Assembly (NCBI RefSeq): GCF_022836495.1
Contig: NZ_BQXM01000010.1
Location: forward strand, 1-64,000
Direction of reading: 5' to 3'
Source of the DNA: Desulforhabdus sp. TSK
Lineage (GTDB): Bacteria > Desulfobacterota > Syntrophobacteria > Syntrophobacterales > Syntrophobacteraceae
DNA length: 64,000 bases
A program made the position numbers and the translations under genes. The notes under the pieces were generated by a model, which saw only the letters and a list, made by a program, of their open reading frames with translations, ran no database searches and had not been told where the DNA came from. This document shows, in pieces, positions 7,851 to 16,494 of this stretch. Within the stretch, counting starts at the first letter, position 1, and the number at the start of each line of letters is the position of its first letter.

Positions 7851-7910
7851 CCAAAAAATAAAAAAGCCTCTGCCGGTCTTGGGAAGGCCTACGAATGTTT
7901 GCAGAGGCTT
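7851..7910 (-). terminator. Terminator hairpin inside the leader of the 66-residue gene
   Basis: The 10-bp perfect inverted repeat AAGCCTCTGC / GCAGAGGCTT (7864-7873 and 7901-7910) is followed on the minus strand by TTTTATTTTTT. The ribosome site of the small gene comes 15-20 bases later. CCTTCCC in the hairpin loop could pair with GGGAAGG just downstream, offering an alternative fold. On the plus strand the T run is short, so it is at best a weak stop for the acpP transcript. Confidence 0.6.
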
Positions 7911-8037
7911 TTCGGGCTGATGGAAATACCCCTGAAGGCATCTCGGCGCCCACTCTCCCTTTAACATAGAGCGACCTTCCTCTGCAATGAAAATGGGAAC
8001 AGCTGCCTCCTGCGATACTTAACTATAAGATACTGTA

Positions 8038-8059
8038 TTTACAATATAATTGTTGTAAA
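8038..8059. promoter_or_regulatory. Palindrome TTTACAA-N8-TTGTAAA in the divergent region
   Basis: A perfect 7-bp inverted repeat around TATAATTG, in an AT-rich stretch between the divergent small gene and mraZ. It could be an operator for an unidentified regulator or part of the minus-strand promoter. Confidence 0.35.
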
Positions 8060-8134
8060 AGCTCTCTTCGGGTGAAAGAGGGTGCGCCCCAGAAAAATTT
8101 AACGAATCTTCATTTAATTTTCGAGGATTTGAGT

Positions 8135-8163
8135 TTGACAATGCTCATAACGCGGTGATAAAT
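8135..8163 (+). promoter_or_regulatory. Promoter of the dcw cluster (Pmra)
   Basis: TTGACA (8135-8140) is followed after 15-17 bases by TGATAAAT. The predicted start (about 8168) falls just before the MraZ repeats. This is the only good promoter seen upstream of mraZ. Confidence 0.6.
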
Positions 8164-8172
8164 TCTTTCAAG

Positions 8173-8197
8173 TGGGAAAAAGTGGGAACGTGAGGTG
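8173..8197 (+). promoter_or_regulatory. MraZ operator repeats
   Basis: TGGGA (8173-8177), five bases, TGGGA (8183-8187), five bases, then a degenerate third copy. This is the TGGGN-N5-TGGGN layout known to be bound by MraZ upstream of its own gene, and it suggests autorepression of the dcw promoter. Confidence 0.7.
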
Positions 8198-8201
8198 AAG
8201 A

Positions 8202-8663
8202 TTGGGGATCTTGACGAAGCCTTACTTCAGAGGACGCTCCATTCATCGGCTGGATGCCAAGGGACGCCTCCGTATTCCTTCTAAATACCGGGATATTCTC
8301 AAGAATCACTATACTGACGCGCTGGTTGTCGCTCTGCTGGAAGGGTGTCTTGTGGCTTATCCCCCAGAGAGGTGGGAAAAGTTGGAGGAGAAGGCGGAGC
8401 ACCTCTCGGACGTCCATCCCAAACACCGCGCTTTCATGCGATGGTTCATCTCTTCGGCGGAGGAATGCGAATTTGACAACAAAGGAAGAATTCTGCTCTC
8501 TCCGTTCTTCAGGAGCAAAGCCGGCCTGGATTCGGAGGTGATCCTGGTGGGTGTCTTGAAAGGCTTTGAAATTTGGGATGTGGCAGCGTGGGAGAGTCAC
8601 GACGAGTGGAATCGAAGTCATTACCAGGAAATCTTGGAAGGCATTGCTGCTGAAGGATTATAG
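8202..8663 (+). CDS. mraZ: Transcriptional regulator MraZ
   Basis: 153 residues with two SpoVT/AbrB-like domains. The first carries DAKGRLRIPSKYRD (about 18-31) and the second DNKGRILLSPFFR (about 90-102), the paired DxxGR signatures of MraZ. It binds the direct repeats upstream of its own start and represses the division and cell-wall operon. Start is TTG 8202, with GAGGTG just upstream; TTG 8211 is a possible alternative. rsmH starts six bases after the stop. Confidence 0.92.
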   Translation: MGILTKPYFRGRSIHRLDAKGRLRIPSKYRDILKNHYTDALVVALLEGCLVAYPPERWEKLEEKAEHLSDVHPKHRAFMRWFISSAEECEFDNKGRILLSPFFRSKAGLDSEVILVGVLKGFEIWDVAAWESHDEWNRSHYQEILEGIAAEGL

Positions 8664-8669
8664 GAGATC

Positions 8670-9617
8670 ATGCAACCCGCTCCGGCCCAACAGCATGTGC
8701 CGGTCCTGCTTCGGGAGGTGATGACCATCCTGGAGTGCCGCCCTGGGGGCATCTATGTCGATGGGACCGTGGGGGGAGGCGGCTATGCTGAGGCCATTCT
8801 CCATGCCACCGCGCCGGATGGGAGATTGCTGGCGCTGGATTGGGATGCCGAAGCGATTCTCCGGGTACATCGCCGACTTTCGGCTTATGGTGATCGCTTG
8901 ATCCTCGAAAGGGCAAGTTTCGCCGCTTTACCGGAGGTCATCGAAAAGCTGGGTTTGGGACCGGTAGACGGCGTCGTGGTGGATCTTGGCGTTTCCAGTT
9001 TCCACTTGGATGATCCTTCACGGGGGTTCAGCTTTCAACAGGACGGTCCCCTGGACATGCGCATGGACAGAGGACTTCCCCGAACGGCTGCAGACCTGGT
9101 GAATGAACTGCCGGAGGGAGAGCTGGCCGACCTGATCTTTCACCTGGGGGAGGAGCGGTTGTCGCGAAGGATTGCACGAGCCATTGTCGCCCATCGCAGA
9201 GAGCGCCGCTTTGAATCCACCGGGGAACTGGCCCGGTTGATAGAGAAAATCGTTCCCCGGAGCCCCGACACCCGGCGCATTCACCCGGCTACGCGTACTT
9301 TTCAGGCATTGCGGCTGGCTGTGAATGGGGAGTTGGAGGCGTTGAAGGGATTCCTGTCGGGTGTGCTGAATGTTTTGAAGCCGGGGGGACGCCTTTGTGT
9401 CGTGTCCTTCCATTCCTTGGAAGACCGCATGGTCAAGGAGCAGTTCAAAGACTGGGCCAGGGCGTGTCGATGCCCCCGAGCGGTGCTCGCCTGTCACTGT
9501 GAAGGTCGGCCTCTGGGGAAGATCCTGACAAAAAAAGTGCTCCGTCCCGGGGAAGAGGAGTTGGACCGGAACCCTCGGGCGCGCAGTGCGAGGTTGCGGG
9601 GAATTGAAAAGTGTTGA
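8670..9617 (+). CDS. rsmH: 16S rRNA m4C1402 methyltransferase RsmH
   Basis: 315 residues, the usual length. RsmH methylates N4 of cytidine 1402 in 16S rRNA with S-adenosylmethionine. Visible motifs: HVPVLLREV at the start, DGTVGGGGYAE (SAM-binding loop), LGVSSFHLDDPSRGFSF, DMRMD, RRIHPATRTFQALRLAVN, and the GGRLCVVSFHSLEDR block. The start has GGAG six bases upstream. An intrinsic terminator lies seven bases after the stop, separating mraZ-rsmH from the division genes. Confidence 0.95.
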   Translation: MQPAPAQQHVPVLLREVMTILECRPGGIYVDGTVGGGGYAEAILHATAPDGRLLALDWDAEAILRVHRRLSAYGDRLILERASFAALPEVIEKLGLGPVDGVVVDLGVSSFHLDDPSRGFSFQQDGPLDMRMDRGLPRTAADLVNELPEGELADLIFHLGEERLSRRIARAIVAHRRERRFESTGELARLIEKIVPRSPDTRRIHPATRTFQALRLAVNGELEALKGFLSGVLNVLKPGGRLCVVSFHSLEDRMVKEQFKDWARACRCPRAVLACHCEGRPLGKILTKKVLRPGEEELDRNPRARSARLRGIEKC

Positions 9618-9623
9618 TGGCCG

Positions 9624-9650
9624 GACCGGTGGGGGGTGGCCGGTCTTTTT
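9624..9650 (+). terminator. Intrinsic terminator between rsmH and ftsL
   Basis: Perfect stem GACCGG (9624-9629) / CCGGTC (9640-9645) followed by TTTTT (9646-9650), in the short gap before ftsL. If active, it attenuates transcription into ftsL and later genes from the mraZ promoter. Confidence 0.65.
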
Positions 9651-9668
9651 CGGCGAGGCAGGTTGGGA

Positions 9669-10004
9669 ATGGACAGTCTGAAATCCGGGAAAAATCTAGA
9701 TTTCCATGAAAAACTGTTGGTCGGCCTGGATTTTGGCTTCAGAAACTGGCTTTTCCTTTCCGCGGCCCTGGGCGTGACGGCGGCGATCATGGCCATCGCA
9801 TATGTGTGGCTTTATGATTTACAGGTCCAGAACGGCTATCGTTTGGCAAAGCTGTACCATGAACAGGAGCAGCTGTTGGCGACACAGAGGAAACTGCGCC
9901 TGGAGTGGTGCCGCTTTGAAGATCCTTACAAATTGGAGGAGATGGGCCGCAATCAATTTGGATTGCAGCCACCCCGGGCTGATCAAAAGTTCATGATGCG
10001 CTGA
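9669..10004 (+). CDS. ftsL: Cell division protein FtsL
   Basis: 111 residues: a short cytoplasmic part, one membrane helix (about 33-55, WLFLSAALGVTAAIMAIAYVW) and a periplasmic coiled coil, ending in the LEEMGRNQFGLQPPR block typical of FtsL. It forms a complex with FtsB and FtsQ at midcell. ATG 9669 is preferred over GTG 9636, which lies inside the terminator hairpin. Position between rsmH and ftsI supports the call. Confidence 0.85.
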   Translation: MDSLKSGKNLDFHEKLLVGLDFGFRNWLFLSAALGVTAAIMAIAYVWLYDLQVQNGYRLAKLYHEQEQLLATQRKLRLEWCRFEDPYKLEEMGRNQFGLQPPRADQKFMMR

Positions 10005-10033
10005 ACATACAGAATTTTAAAAAGGGGCTGCTG

Positions 10034-12031
10034 GTGGAGAGGCGCAATTCTCGAAATTTTCTCAATGCACGCTACTGGTCGTGTTATGTGTTTTTCAACA
10101 TCCTCGTAGCTGCGGGATCGTGTATCATCCTGGCCAAGGCTTTTCAATTGCAGGTTCTCGATCACTCCGTGTGGGTGGAGCGGGGACGGGCTCAGACGGA
10201 AGTCAAGCTCCAGGTGCCGGCCTACCGGGGGTCCATCTACGACCGCGAGGGGCGCCTCCTGTCCTTTTCGGTGCCGCAGTGCTCGTTGGGTGCCGAGCCC
10301 AAGGCCATGCAGGACATGAAGCTGTTGGCCGGGCAGTTGGCTGCTGTATTGGGTGAGCCCCAAAACGCCATCAAGCGCAAGTTCGAGAGCAAACGGAATT
10401 TCGTTTATCTCAAGCGCCATCTCACAGATCAGCAGGCGCTGGCAGTGGAGGACCTGAAGGGGCGTGGGATACGGCTTGTCAGTGACTACAAGCGGTTCTA
10501 CCCTTATCGGCAGCTGGCCGGGCAGGTCCTGGGGTTCGTGGGGATGGACGGCGCCGGGCTTGAAGGGGTAGAAAAAGGCTTCGATGCCGTTCTGCGTGAA
10601 AACCCCGTAAAAGTGGATCAAGTCCGTGACGGCGTGCGCAAGTGCCTCTGGATCGAAGACGAGCCGCCGCCGGCACCGGCGGAAAGTCTGGGCGTGAAGC
10701 TTTCCATCGACGCGTTCCTCCAGTATGTCTGTGAGTTTGAGCTGGAAAAAGCCGTAGAGCAATATCAGGCCAAGGCTGCGGAAATTGTTGTTCTGGATGC
10801 CGGGACCTCCGAAGTCCTGGCCATGGCCAGTTGGCCTTATTTTGATCCGAATTTTGCCGCCAGAAAAACGGCGGATGCCTGGAGAAACCGGATCATCACC
10901 GACTCCTTCGAGCCCGGGTCGACTTTCAAGGTTTTCTTGATGAGCGCTGCCCTGGAGGAGGGAGTCTTCCGGGAGCATGACCGCGTTTTCTGTGAAAATG
11001 GAAAAGCGAAGATCGCCGGGCATTTTATCAACGATACCCATCCGTACGGATGGCTGAACATGCCCGAGGTCATCAAGTATTCGAGCAACATCGGAGCCAG
11101 CAAGATCGCCCTGCAGTTGGGCAATGAACGTTATTACAAGTACATCAAGGCCTTCGGCTTCGGTTCGCCGACGGGGATCGAATTGCCCGGGGAAGTGAAG
11201 GGCCTTGTGAGGCCCGCTAAAAAGTGGCGCCCCATCGATCTGGCGACAACCGGATTTGGACAGAGCATTGGTGTGACTTCCATGCAGCTCACTGCGGCCG
11301 TAGCGGCCATCGCCAATGGCGGTGAATATATCCAGCCCAGTATCGTCAAGGCGATCGTGGATTCGGAGGGGAATCCGGTGAAGGATTTACCGCCTCGGCC
11401 CCGCAATCGCGTCATTCAAAAGGCTACCGCAAAGAAGGTTGCCAACATGATGCGGAAAGTCACCGAGGAGGGGGGGACGGGCGTGAGCGCTGCCCCCGAG
11501 GGATATGAGGTAGCCGGGAAGACGGGGACGGCGCAAACGATGGATCCTGTGTCCAAGCACTATGACAGCCACAAATATACGTCGCTCTTCACCGGTTTTG
11601 TCCCGGTTGAAAACCCCCGACTCGTCATTACGGTTGTCATCCACGAGCCACACGGGGCCATTTATGGTGGAGTGGTCGCTGCGCCTGTCTTCAGAAATTT
11701 TGCAGCCAAAGCTCTGCCTCACTTGGGAGTGCTGCCGTCGACCAGGGGAGAAAGTTATCCTCCCGGCGTCCATTCGGCCAAAAATAATTCAGCTCCACCT
11801 GCTCCAGGGCCTGCGGTTGCGGCTCGAAAGGACAACGGCCCGAAGAGCGCTGCAATCATTCAGGCTAAACAAAGTACCGAGCAGGCTGCTGTCCCCAAAA
11901 AGGCGATAGCCGTCAAGGTCGCTGCCCCTGTCCCGGAATCGGCTGCCGCCCGTCCCAAAGTCACTGCCCCCATTCCTGTGAATCTCTATACCCTTAAAGC
12001 TGAGAAGCGCGATACGAAAAGGATCGACTGA
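10034..12031 (+). CDS. ftsI: Septal peptidoglycan transpeptidase FtsI (PBP3)
   Basis: 665 residues. One N-terminal membrane helix (about 15-37), a dimerisation domain beginning at GSIYDREGRLL, and a transpeptidase domain. The catalytic Ser296 is in GSTFK, the second motif is Ser350-Ser-Asn352, and the third is Lys496-Thr-Gly. It cross-links septal peptidoglycan in the periplasm. The last 100 residues form an Ala/Pro/Lys-rich low-complexity tail in place of a PASTA domain, which is longer than in E. coli FtsI. Start is GTG 10034 with AGGGG upstream. Confidence 0.92.
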   Translation: MERRNSRNFLNARYWSCYVFFNILVAAGSCIILAKAFQLQVLDHSVWVERGRAQTEVKLQVPAYRGSIYDREGRLLSFSVPQCSLGAEPKAMQDMKLLAGQLAAVLGEPQNAIKRKFESKRNFVYLKRHLTDQQALAVEDLKGRGIRLVSDYKRFYPYRQLAGQVLGFVGMDGAGLEGVEKGFDAVLRENPVKVDQVRDGVRKCLWIEDEPPPAPAESLGVKLSIDAFLQYVCEFELEKAVEQYQAKAAEIVVLDAGTSEVLAMASWPYFDPNFAARKTADAWRNRIITDSFEPGSTFKVFLMSAALEEGVFREHDRVFCENGKAKIAGHFINDTHPYGWLNMPEVIKYSSNIGASKIALQLGNERYYKYIKAFGFGSPTGIELPGEVKGLVRPAKKWRPIDLATTGFGQSIGVTSMQLTAAVAAIANGGEYIQPSIVKAIVDSEGNPVKDLPPRPRNRVIQKATAKKVANMMRKVTEEGGTGVSAAPEGYEVAGKTGTAQTMDPVSKHYDSHKYTSLFTGFVPVENPRLVITVVIHEPHGAIYGGVVAAPVFRNFAAKALPHLGVLPSTRGESYPPGVHSAKNNSAPPAPGPAVAARKDNGPKSAAIIQAKQSTEQAAVPKKAIAVKVAAPVPESAAARPKVTAPIPVNLYTLKAEKRDTKRID

Positions 12032-12083
12032 GTACTCATTCCAGTCTGGATGCACTCAACTCTTAGAAAATGAAATTCCTTAA

Positions 12084-13622
12084 ATGCTGAAGACGTTAGA
12101 ATCGCTCATAGATGGAGTGGATTGTCTGGCCGTCCTTGGAGACCTTGGGACTCAAGTGGCGGGCCTCGCCTACGACAGCCGGAAAGTGACGGAGGGGGAT
12201 CTCTTTGTTGCCATCCCGGGAACCCGGGAGGATGGGGCGCGCTACATCGGTGATGCCATCCGGCGGGGAGCCCGTGTCGTCGTGGCTGAAACCCTGCCCG
12301 AAGGCTGTGAGAATGTCGTCCTGGTGCGGGTTTCCGACAGCCGGAGTGCTCTGGCGCGCATGGCTGCCAATTTTTATGATCACCCCTCCCGCAAGATGCA
12401 GTTGATCGGGGTGACGGGTACCAACGGCAAAACGACGACCACCCTTTTGATGGAAAGCATTCTGAAAAAGGCGGGCTATACGGTGGGAGTTCTGGGGACC
12501 CTCGGCTATCGATGGGGAAGAGAGAATCGGACGGCCCCCATGACGACGCCCGAATCCCTGGACCTCCAGTCCTTTTTCCACCAAATGCTCCAGGACGATG
12601 TTTCCCACGTGGTCATGGAAGTTTCCTCCCACGCTCTGGCCCTCGGACGGGTGGAAGGCTGTGTATTCCGTGCGGGAGTCTTTACCAACCTTTCCCAGGA
12701 CCATCTGGACTTCCATGCAACGATGGAGGATTATTTCGCCGCCAAGGCGATCCTGTTCCGCGACGCATCCCTTTCCTGCGGGGAAGACTTCATCGCGGTG
12801 ATCAATGCCGATGACCCTTTTGGCGCGCGTTTCCTCCAGAATGCCGAGGACGCGAACCTCTGGTCTTATTCGACGGAAAAGGCCGGCGCGAGGGTTTCTG
12901 TGAAATCGTCGGAGCTTTCGGCCGAGGGCATCCGTGCTGTCCTGGCCGTACCTGGAGGGGATTTGAGCATCCGTTCTCCTCTCCTGGGGCGTCTGAATCT
13001 CTACAATGTGCTCTGCGCCGTCGCAACGGCTCTCGCTCTGGGTTGCCCCGGGGATGCGGTTCAGGAGGGACTGGAAGCGGTGAGTCATGTGGATGGGCGC
13101 TTGCAGCGCGTGCCCGTTCCGCGGCACCTTGGAGTGGATGTGATTGTCGATTATGCCCATACCCCGGACGCCATGGAAAAGAGCCTGAGCTGCCTGCGCG
13201 AAATGACCCGGGGACGCCTCTGGGTCGTTTTTGGCTGCGGCGGTGATCGAGACCGTACCAAGCGTCCCATCATGGGAGAAGTGGCAGCCAGGGCAGGGGA
13301 TGTCGTGGTGATCACGAGCGATAACCCCCGGAGTGAAGTCCCTGAAGACATCATCCGTGAGATTGAACCGGGGGTGCGATCTGGAGGGCTGAGCCCTGTT
13401 TCCGGCGATAAACCGGGTGTCGGAGAAAAGGGCTATCGTATTGAACCCGACCGTAGAAAGGCCATCGAGTGGGCCCTTGCCGGTGCGGAACCGGGCGATA
13501 TGATTTTCATCGGTGGAAAAGGGCACGAAACATACCAAATCGTTGGAGGTGAGGTGCATCCCTTCGATGACCGCCTGGTGGTTCGAGAATATTATGAAAG
13601 AGTTGGGGGAACGACCCCTTAG
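12084..13622 (+). CDS. murE: UDP-MurNAc-tripeptide synthetase MurE, meso-DAP type
   Basis: 512 residues, the normal length. Adds the third amino acid to UDP-MurNAc-L-Ala-D-Glu in the cytoplasm. ATP-loop GVTGTNGKTTTT at about 110-121; central YAHTPDAME and GCGGDRDRTKRP blocks. The DNPRSE signature near residue 414 marks meso-diaminopimelate as substrate, as in other Gram-negatives. Its end overlaps possible murF starts. Confidence 0.95.
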   Translation: MLKTLESLIDGVDCLAVLGDLGTQVAGLAYDSRKVTEGDLFVAIPGTREDGARYIGDAIRRGARVVVAETLPEGCENVVLVRVSDSRSALARMAANFYDHPSRKMQLIGVTGTNGKTTTTLLMESILKKAGYTVGVLGTLGYRWGRENRTAPMTTPESLDLQSFFHQMLQDDVSHVVMEVSSHALALGRVEGCVFRAGVFTNLSQDHLDFHATMEDYFAAKAILFRDASLSCGEDFIAVINADDPFGARFLQNAEDANLWSYSTEKAGARVSVKSSELSAEGIRAVLAVPGGDLSIRSPLLGRLNLYNVLCAVATALALGCPGDAVQEGLEAVSHVDGRLQRVPVPRHLGVDVIVDYAHTPDAMEKSLSCLREMTRGRLWVVFGCGGDRDRTKRPIMGEVAARAGDVVVITSDNPRSEVPEDIIREIEPGVRSGGLSPVSGDKPGVGEKGYRIEPDRRKAIEWALAGAEPGDMIFIGGKGHETYQIVGGEVHPFDDRLVVREYYERVGGTTP

Positions 13623-13635
13623 AGAGTATGCAGGA

Positions 13636-15030
13636 ATGGACTGGACAGTCGCCAAAATTTTAGAAGCCACGGGCGGGCGCCTTCTGCAGGGGAGTCCCGA
13701 TTCCCACGTGCGGAGCATTTCCACGGACACGCGTCTCATAGAGCCCGGGAGCTGCTTTGTGGCGCTCATCGGGGAAAACCACGACGGGCACCGCTTCCTG
13801 GACAAGGCCCTCGAGCAGCAGGCCGCTGTACTCGTTGTTGCCCAGCGGAGGCCGGAGGCTCAATTGCCGACTGCCGGGGAGGCTGCGGTGGTGGAGGTGC
13901 CCGATACCCTGTATGCATTGGGAGAACTGGCACGCTATTGCCGGAAGCAGGTTTCCATCCCCGTCGCGGGCATAACCGGCAGCAATGGCAAGACCAGCAC
14001 CAAGGAGATGGTTGCCGGTATTCTTTCCCTCAAGCATCGGGTGCTCAAAAACCAGGGCAATTTCAATAACCTCATCGGTGTGCCCCTGACCCTCCTCTCC
14101 CTGCTGCCGGAACACCAGGCGGCGGTCGTGGAAATGGGGATCAATGTGCCCGGCGAAATGGAGCGTCTGGTGGAAATCACCCGCCCCACCGTGGGCTTGA
14201 TCACCAATATCCACCCTGCCCACCTGGAGGGGCTCGGCTCCCTGGAGGGGATTGTCCATGAGAAAACCTTTCTCTGGGAGGGACTGGGAGCAGGCCATCC
14301 GGCGGTGGTCAATCTGGACGATGAGCTTCTGGTGAAATCTTCCAGAAATCTGAAAGGGCCTCTTGTCACGTACTCCCTGAACAATCCCTCGGCTCATGTG
14401 CGGCTGGCGGGAGCTGTGAAGGTCCAGGAAGACGCCTCGGTGTATCCCCTGGTTCTGGGAGGAGAAAAGAGAGAGGTTCGACTGCCGGTGCTCGGACTGC
14501 ACCAGGTGCAAAACGCGGTAGCCGCGGCAGCGGTGGCCTGGGCCATGGGAGAGGCTCCCGATACCATTGTGGAAGGTCTCTCGCGGCATCTCCCCGTCAA
14601 GCAGCGCATGCAGGTGCATCACCTGCCGGATGGCGGGGTTTTGATCGATGACAGCTACAACGCCAATCCGGGATCAACTTACGCAGCGGTTCAGGCGGCG
14701 CACACGAGCAGCGGAGGACATCCGCTGCTTGTCATTTTGGGGGAAATGAGGGAGCTTGGTTCCACCAGCGCCGCATTGCATCATGAATTGGGTATTAAAA
14801 TCGCAAAATTAGGAGTGTCGTATCTCGCAACCCTGGGGGGCATGGGCGCTGAGATCGTGCGCGGAGCGAAGGAAGCGGGGATGTCGGATACCGACTGCCG
14901 CTCTTTCGGTACTCATGAGGAAATACTTTCCTGGCTGCGGGCGAATTGCCCGGCCAAGGCATGGATCTTGGTGAAAGGCTCCCGTGCCATGGCTATGGAA
15001 CGGGTGGTGGAAGGAATTCTGAAGGCATGA
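13636..15030 (+). CDS. murF: UDP-MurNAc-tripeptide--D-Ala-D-Ala ligase MurF
   Basis: About 464 residues. Adds D-Ala-D-Ala to make UDP-MurNAc-pentapeptide. ATP loop GITGSNGKTSTKEM at about 112-125, NQGNFNNLIGVPLTLL, the EMGIN block, and the DDSYNANPGS motif near 340. ATG 13636 gives the usual length and the expected start MDWTVAKILEATGG. ATG 13594, inside murE, is an alternative. The stop overlaps the murD start by four bases, so no mraY lies between, unlike the usual order. Confidence 0.93.
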   Translation: MDWTVAKILEATGGRLLQGSPDSHVRSISTDTRLIEPGSCFVALIGENHDGHRFLDKALEQQAAVLVVAQRRPEAQLPTAGEAAVVEVPDTLYALGELARYCRKQVSIPVAGITGSNGKTSTKEMVAGILSLKHRVLKNQGNFNNLIGVPLTLLSLLPEHQAAVVEMGINVPGEMERLVEITRPTVGLITNIHPAHLEGLGSLEGIVHEKTFLWEGLGAGHPAVVNLDDELLVKSSRNLKGPLVTYSLNNPSAHVRLAGAVKVQEDASVYPLVLGGEKREVRLPVLGLHQVQNAVAAAAVAWAMGEAPDTIVEGLSRHLPVKQRMQVHHLPDGGVLIDDSYNANPGSTYAAVQAAHTSSGGHPLLVILGEMRELGSTSAALHHELGIKIAKLGVSYLATLGGMGAEIVRGAKEAGMSDTDCRSFGTHEEILSWLRANCPAKAWILVKGSRAMAMERVVEGILKA

Positions 15031-16403
15031 AATCGGAGCGAAACAGCCGGTCCGGACAGACCCTGGTGGTGGGAATGGGGATTTCCGGCCAATCCGTGTG
15101 CGAGCTGCTCTTGAGGCAAGGTGTGCAGGTCATCGGCAACGATATTCGAAGTCGTGAGTCGTTCGAGGGCTCCCTGGATGCCCTTGAAGGGAAGGGCTGC
15201 CTGCTGAGGCTGGGATTTCATGACCCCGAAGACTTTGTGAATGCCGACCGGATCATCGTCAGTCCTGGAATCCCCCTGGATGTGGAACCGTTGCGTATGG
15301 CCAGGGATAAGGGAATCGAAATCATCGGCGAACTGGACTGGGCCTGGCGCCAGGTGAAAGTCCCTACTGTGGCGGTGACGGGAACCAACGGCAAGACCAC
15401 GACCACTTCCCTCCTGGGAGAGATGTTCAAGGCTGCTGGAAGGCGGGTATTCGTCGGAGGGAACATCGGGACGCCTCTCAGCCGGTGGCTCCTGGAGGGG
15501 GAAACAGCCGACCTTCTCGTACTGGAGGTCAGCAGCTTTCAGCTCGATACGGCTTCACAGTTTGCTCCGGACGTCGGGGTTCTCCTCAACATCACGGAAG
15601 ACCACCTGGATCGCTATGAAGACTTCGAAGCCTACGTGGAATCGAAGCTCTCCATCTTCTCCCGTCAGGGTCCCGCTCAGGTGGCGGTGGTGAACCTGGA
15701 TGATCCCCTGTGCCGCCAAAGGGCCATGAAGGTTCCGGGCAGACTCCTCCTGTCCGGGCGCAATGACCCTCGGGCACACGCGAGTATTGAAGGCCGGAGG
15801 GTACGGGTGGGGATACCGGGAAAGGAGCCGTTTCAGTTGAGTCTGGAGCGCTGCAGGCTCAAAGGAATCCACAACGAAGAAAATATCCTGGCTGCAGTCC
15901 TGGCGGCGGCAGCGCTGGATGTTTCCCCTGATGTACTACAGCAGGTATTGGATGTGTATCGTGGGCTGCCTCACCGTGTGGAATGGGTGGGCAATTGGAG
16001 GGGGGTAGATTTCTACGACGATTCCAAAGGGACGAATGTGGGGGCGGTGGTCAAGGCGCTGGAAAATTTCCCGGGCCGAGTACTCCTCTTTTTGGGAGGA
16101 AGGGACAAGCTGGGATCCTATGGTCCCTTGGCAGAGGTTCTGAAGCACAAGGGGAAAAAGGCGTTTGTCTTTGGAGAAGCGGCTCCGCGTCTTCAGGCGG
16201 CCCTGGAGTCCTCTGTGTCCACCCAGTCCTATCCCGACCTGGGAGCGGCTTTTGCCGACGCCATGACCTGTGCGGAGCCTGGAGACGTTGTCTTGCTGTC
16301 CCCGGCCTGCTCCTCTTTTGACCAGTACACGAGCTATGCGCAACGGGGGAATCATTTCAAGAGCCTCGTGAGGGGACTTCCGGAAATAGTCTGGGCTTCC
16401 TGA
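15027..16403 (+). CDS. murD: UDP-MurNAc-L-Ala--D-Glu ligase MurD
   Basis: 458 residues. N-terminal Rossmann-like domain (VVGMGISGQS at 14-23), ATP loop VTGTNGKTTTTS at about 117-128, LEVSSFQLD, ITEDHLDRY, HRVEWVG and the DDSKGTN motif near 331. It adds D-glutamate to UDP-MurNAc-L-Ala. ATG 15027 forms an ATGA overlap with the murF stop and has GAAGG just upstream. In most relatives mraY sits between murF and murD; here it is absent. Confidence 0.95.
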   Translation: MKSERNSRSGQTLVVGMGISGQSVCELLLRQGVQVIGNDIRSRESFEGSLDALEGKGCLLRLGFHDPEDFVNADRIIVSPGIPLDVEPLRMARDKGIEIIGELDWAWRQVKVPTVAVTGTNGKTTTTSLLGEMFKAAGRRVFVGGNIGTPLSRWLLEGETADLLVLEVSSFQLDTASQFAPDVGVLLNITEDHLDRYEDFEAYVESKLSIFSRQGPAQVAVVNLDDPLCRQRAMKVPGRLLLSGRNDPRAHASIEGRRVRVGIPGKEPFQLSLERCRLKGIHNEENILAAVLAAAALDVSPDVLQQVLDVYRGLPHRVEWVGNWRGVDFYDDSKGTNVGAVVKALENFPGRVLLFLGGRDKLGSYGPLAEVLKHKGKKAFVFGEAAPRLQAALESSVSTQSYPDLGAAFADAMTCAEPGDVVLLSPACSSFDQYTSYAQRGNHFKSLVRGLPEIVWAS

Positions 16404-16494
16404 AGATCGTTTGAATCCTTGACGGGCTGTTTTTTCCTGGAGGGGTGGGAGAGGAGAGCATGAACGATGGACCATTCACTGTGAGCGATGAACC

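Noticed and set aside
12096-13805. Long minus-strand ORF (569 codons) across murE
   Set aside because: It is antisense to a clear murE with all motifs and shows no family likeness; a codon-bias shadow.
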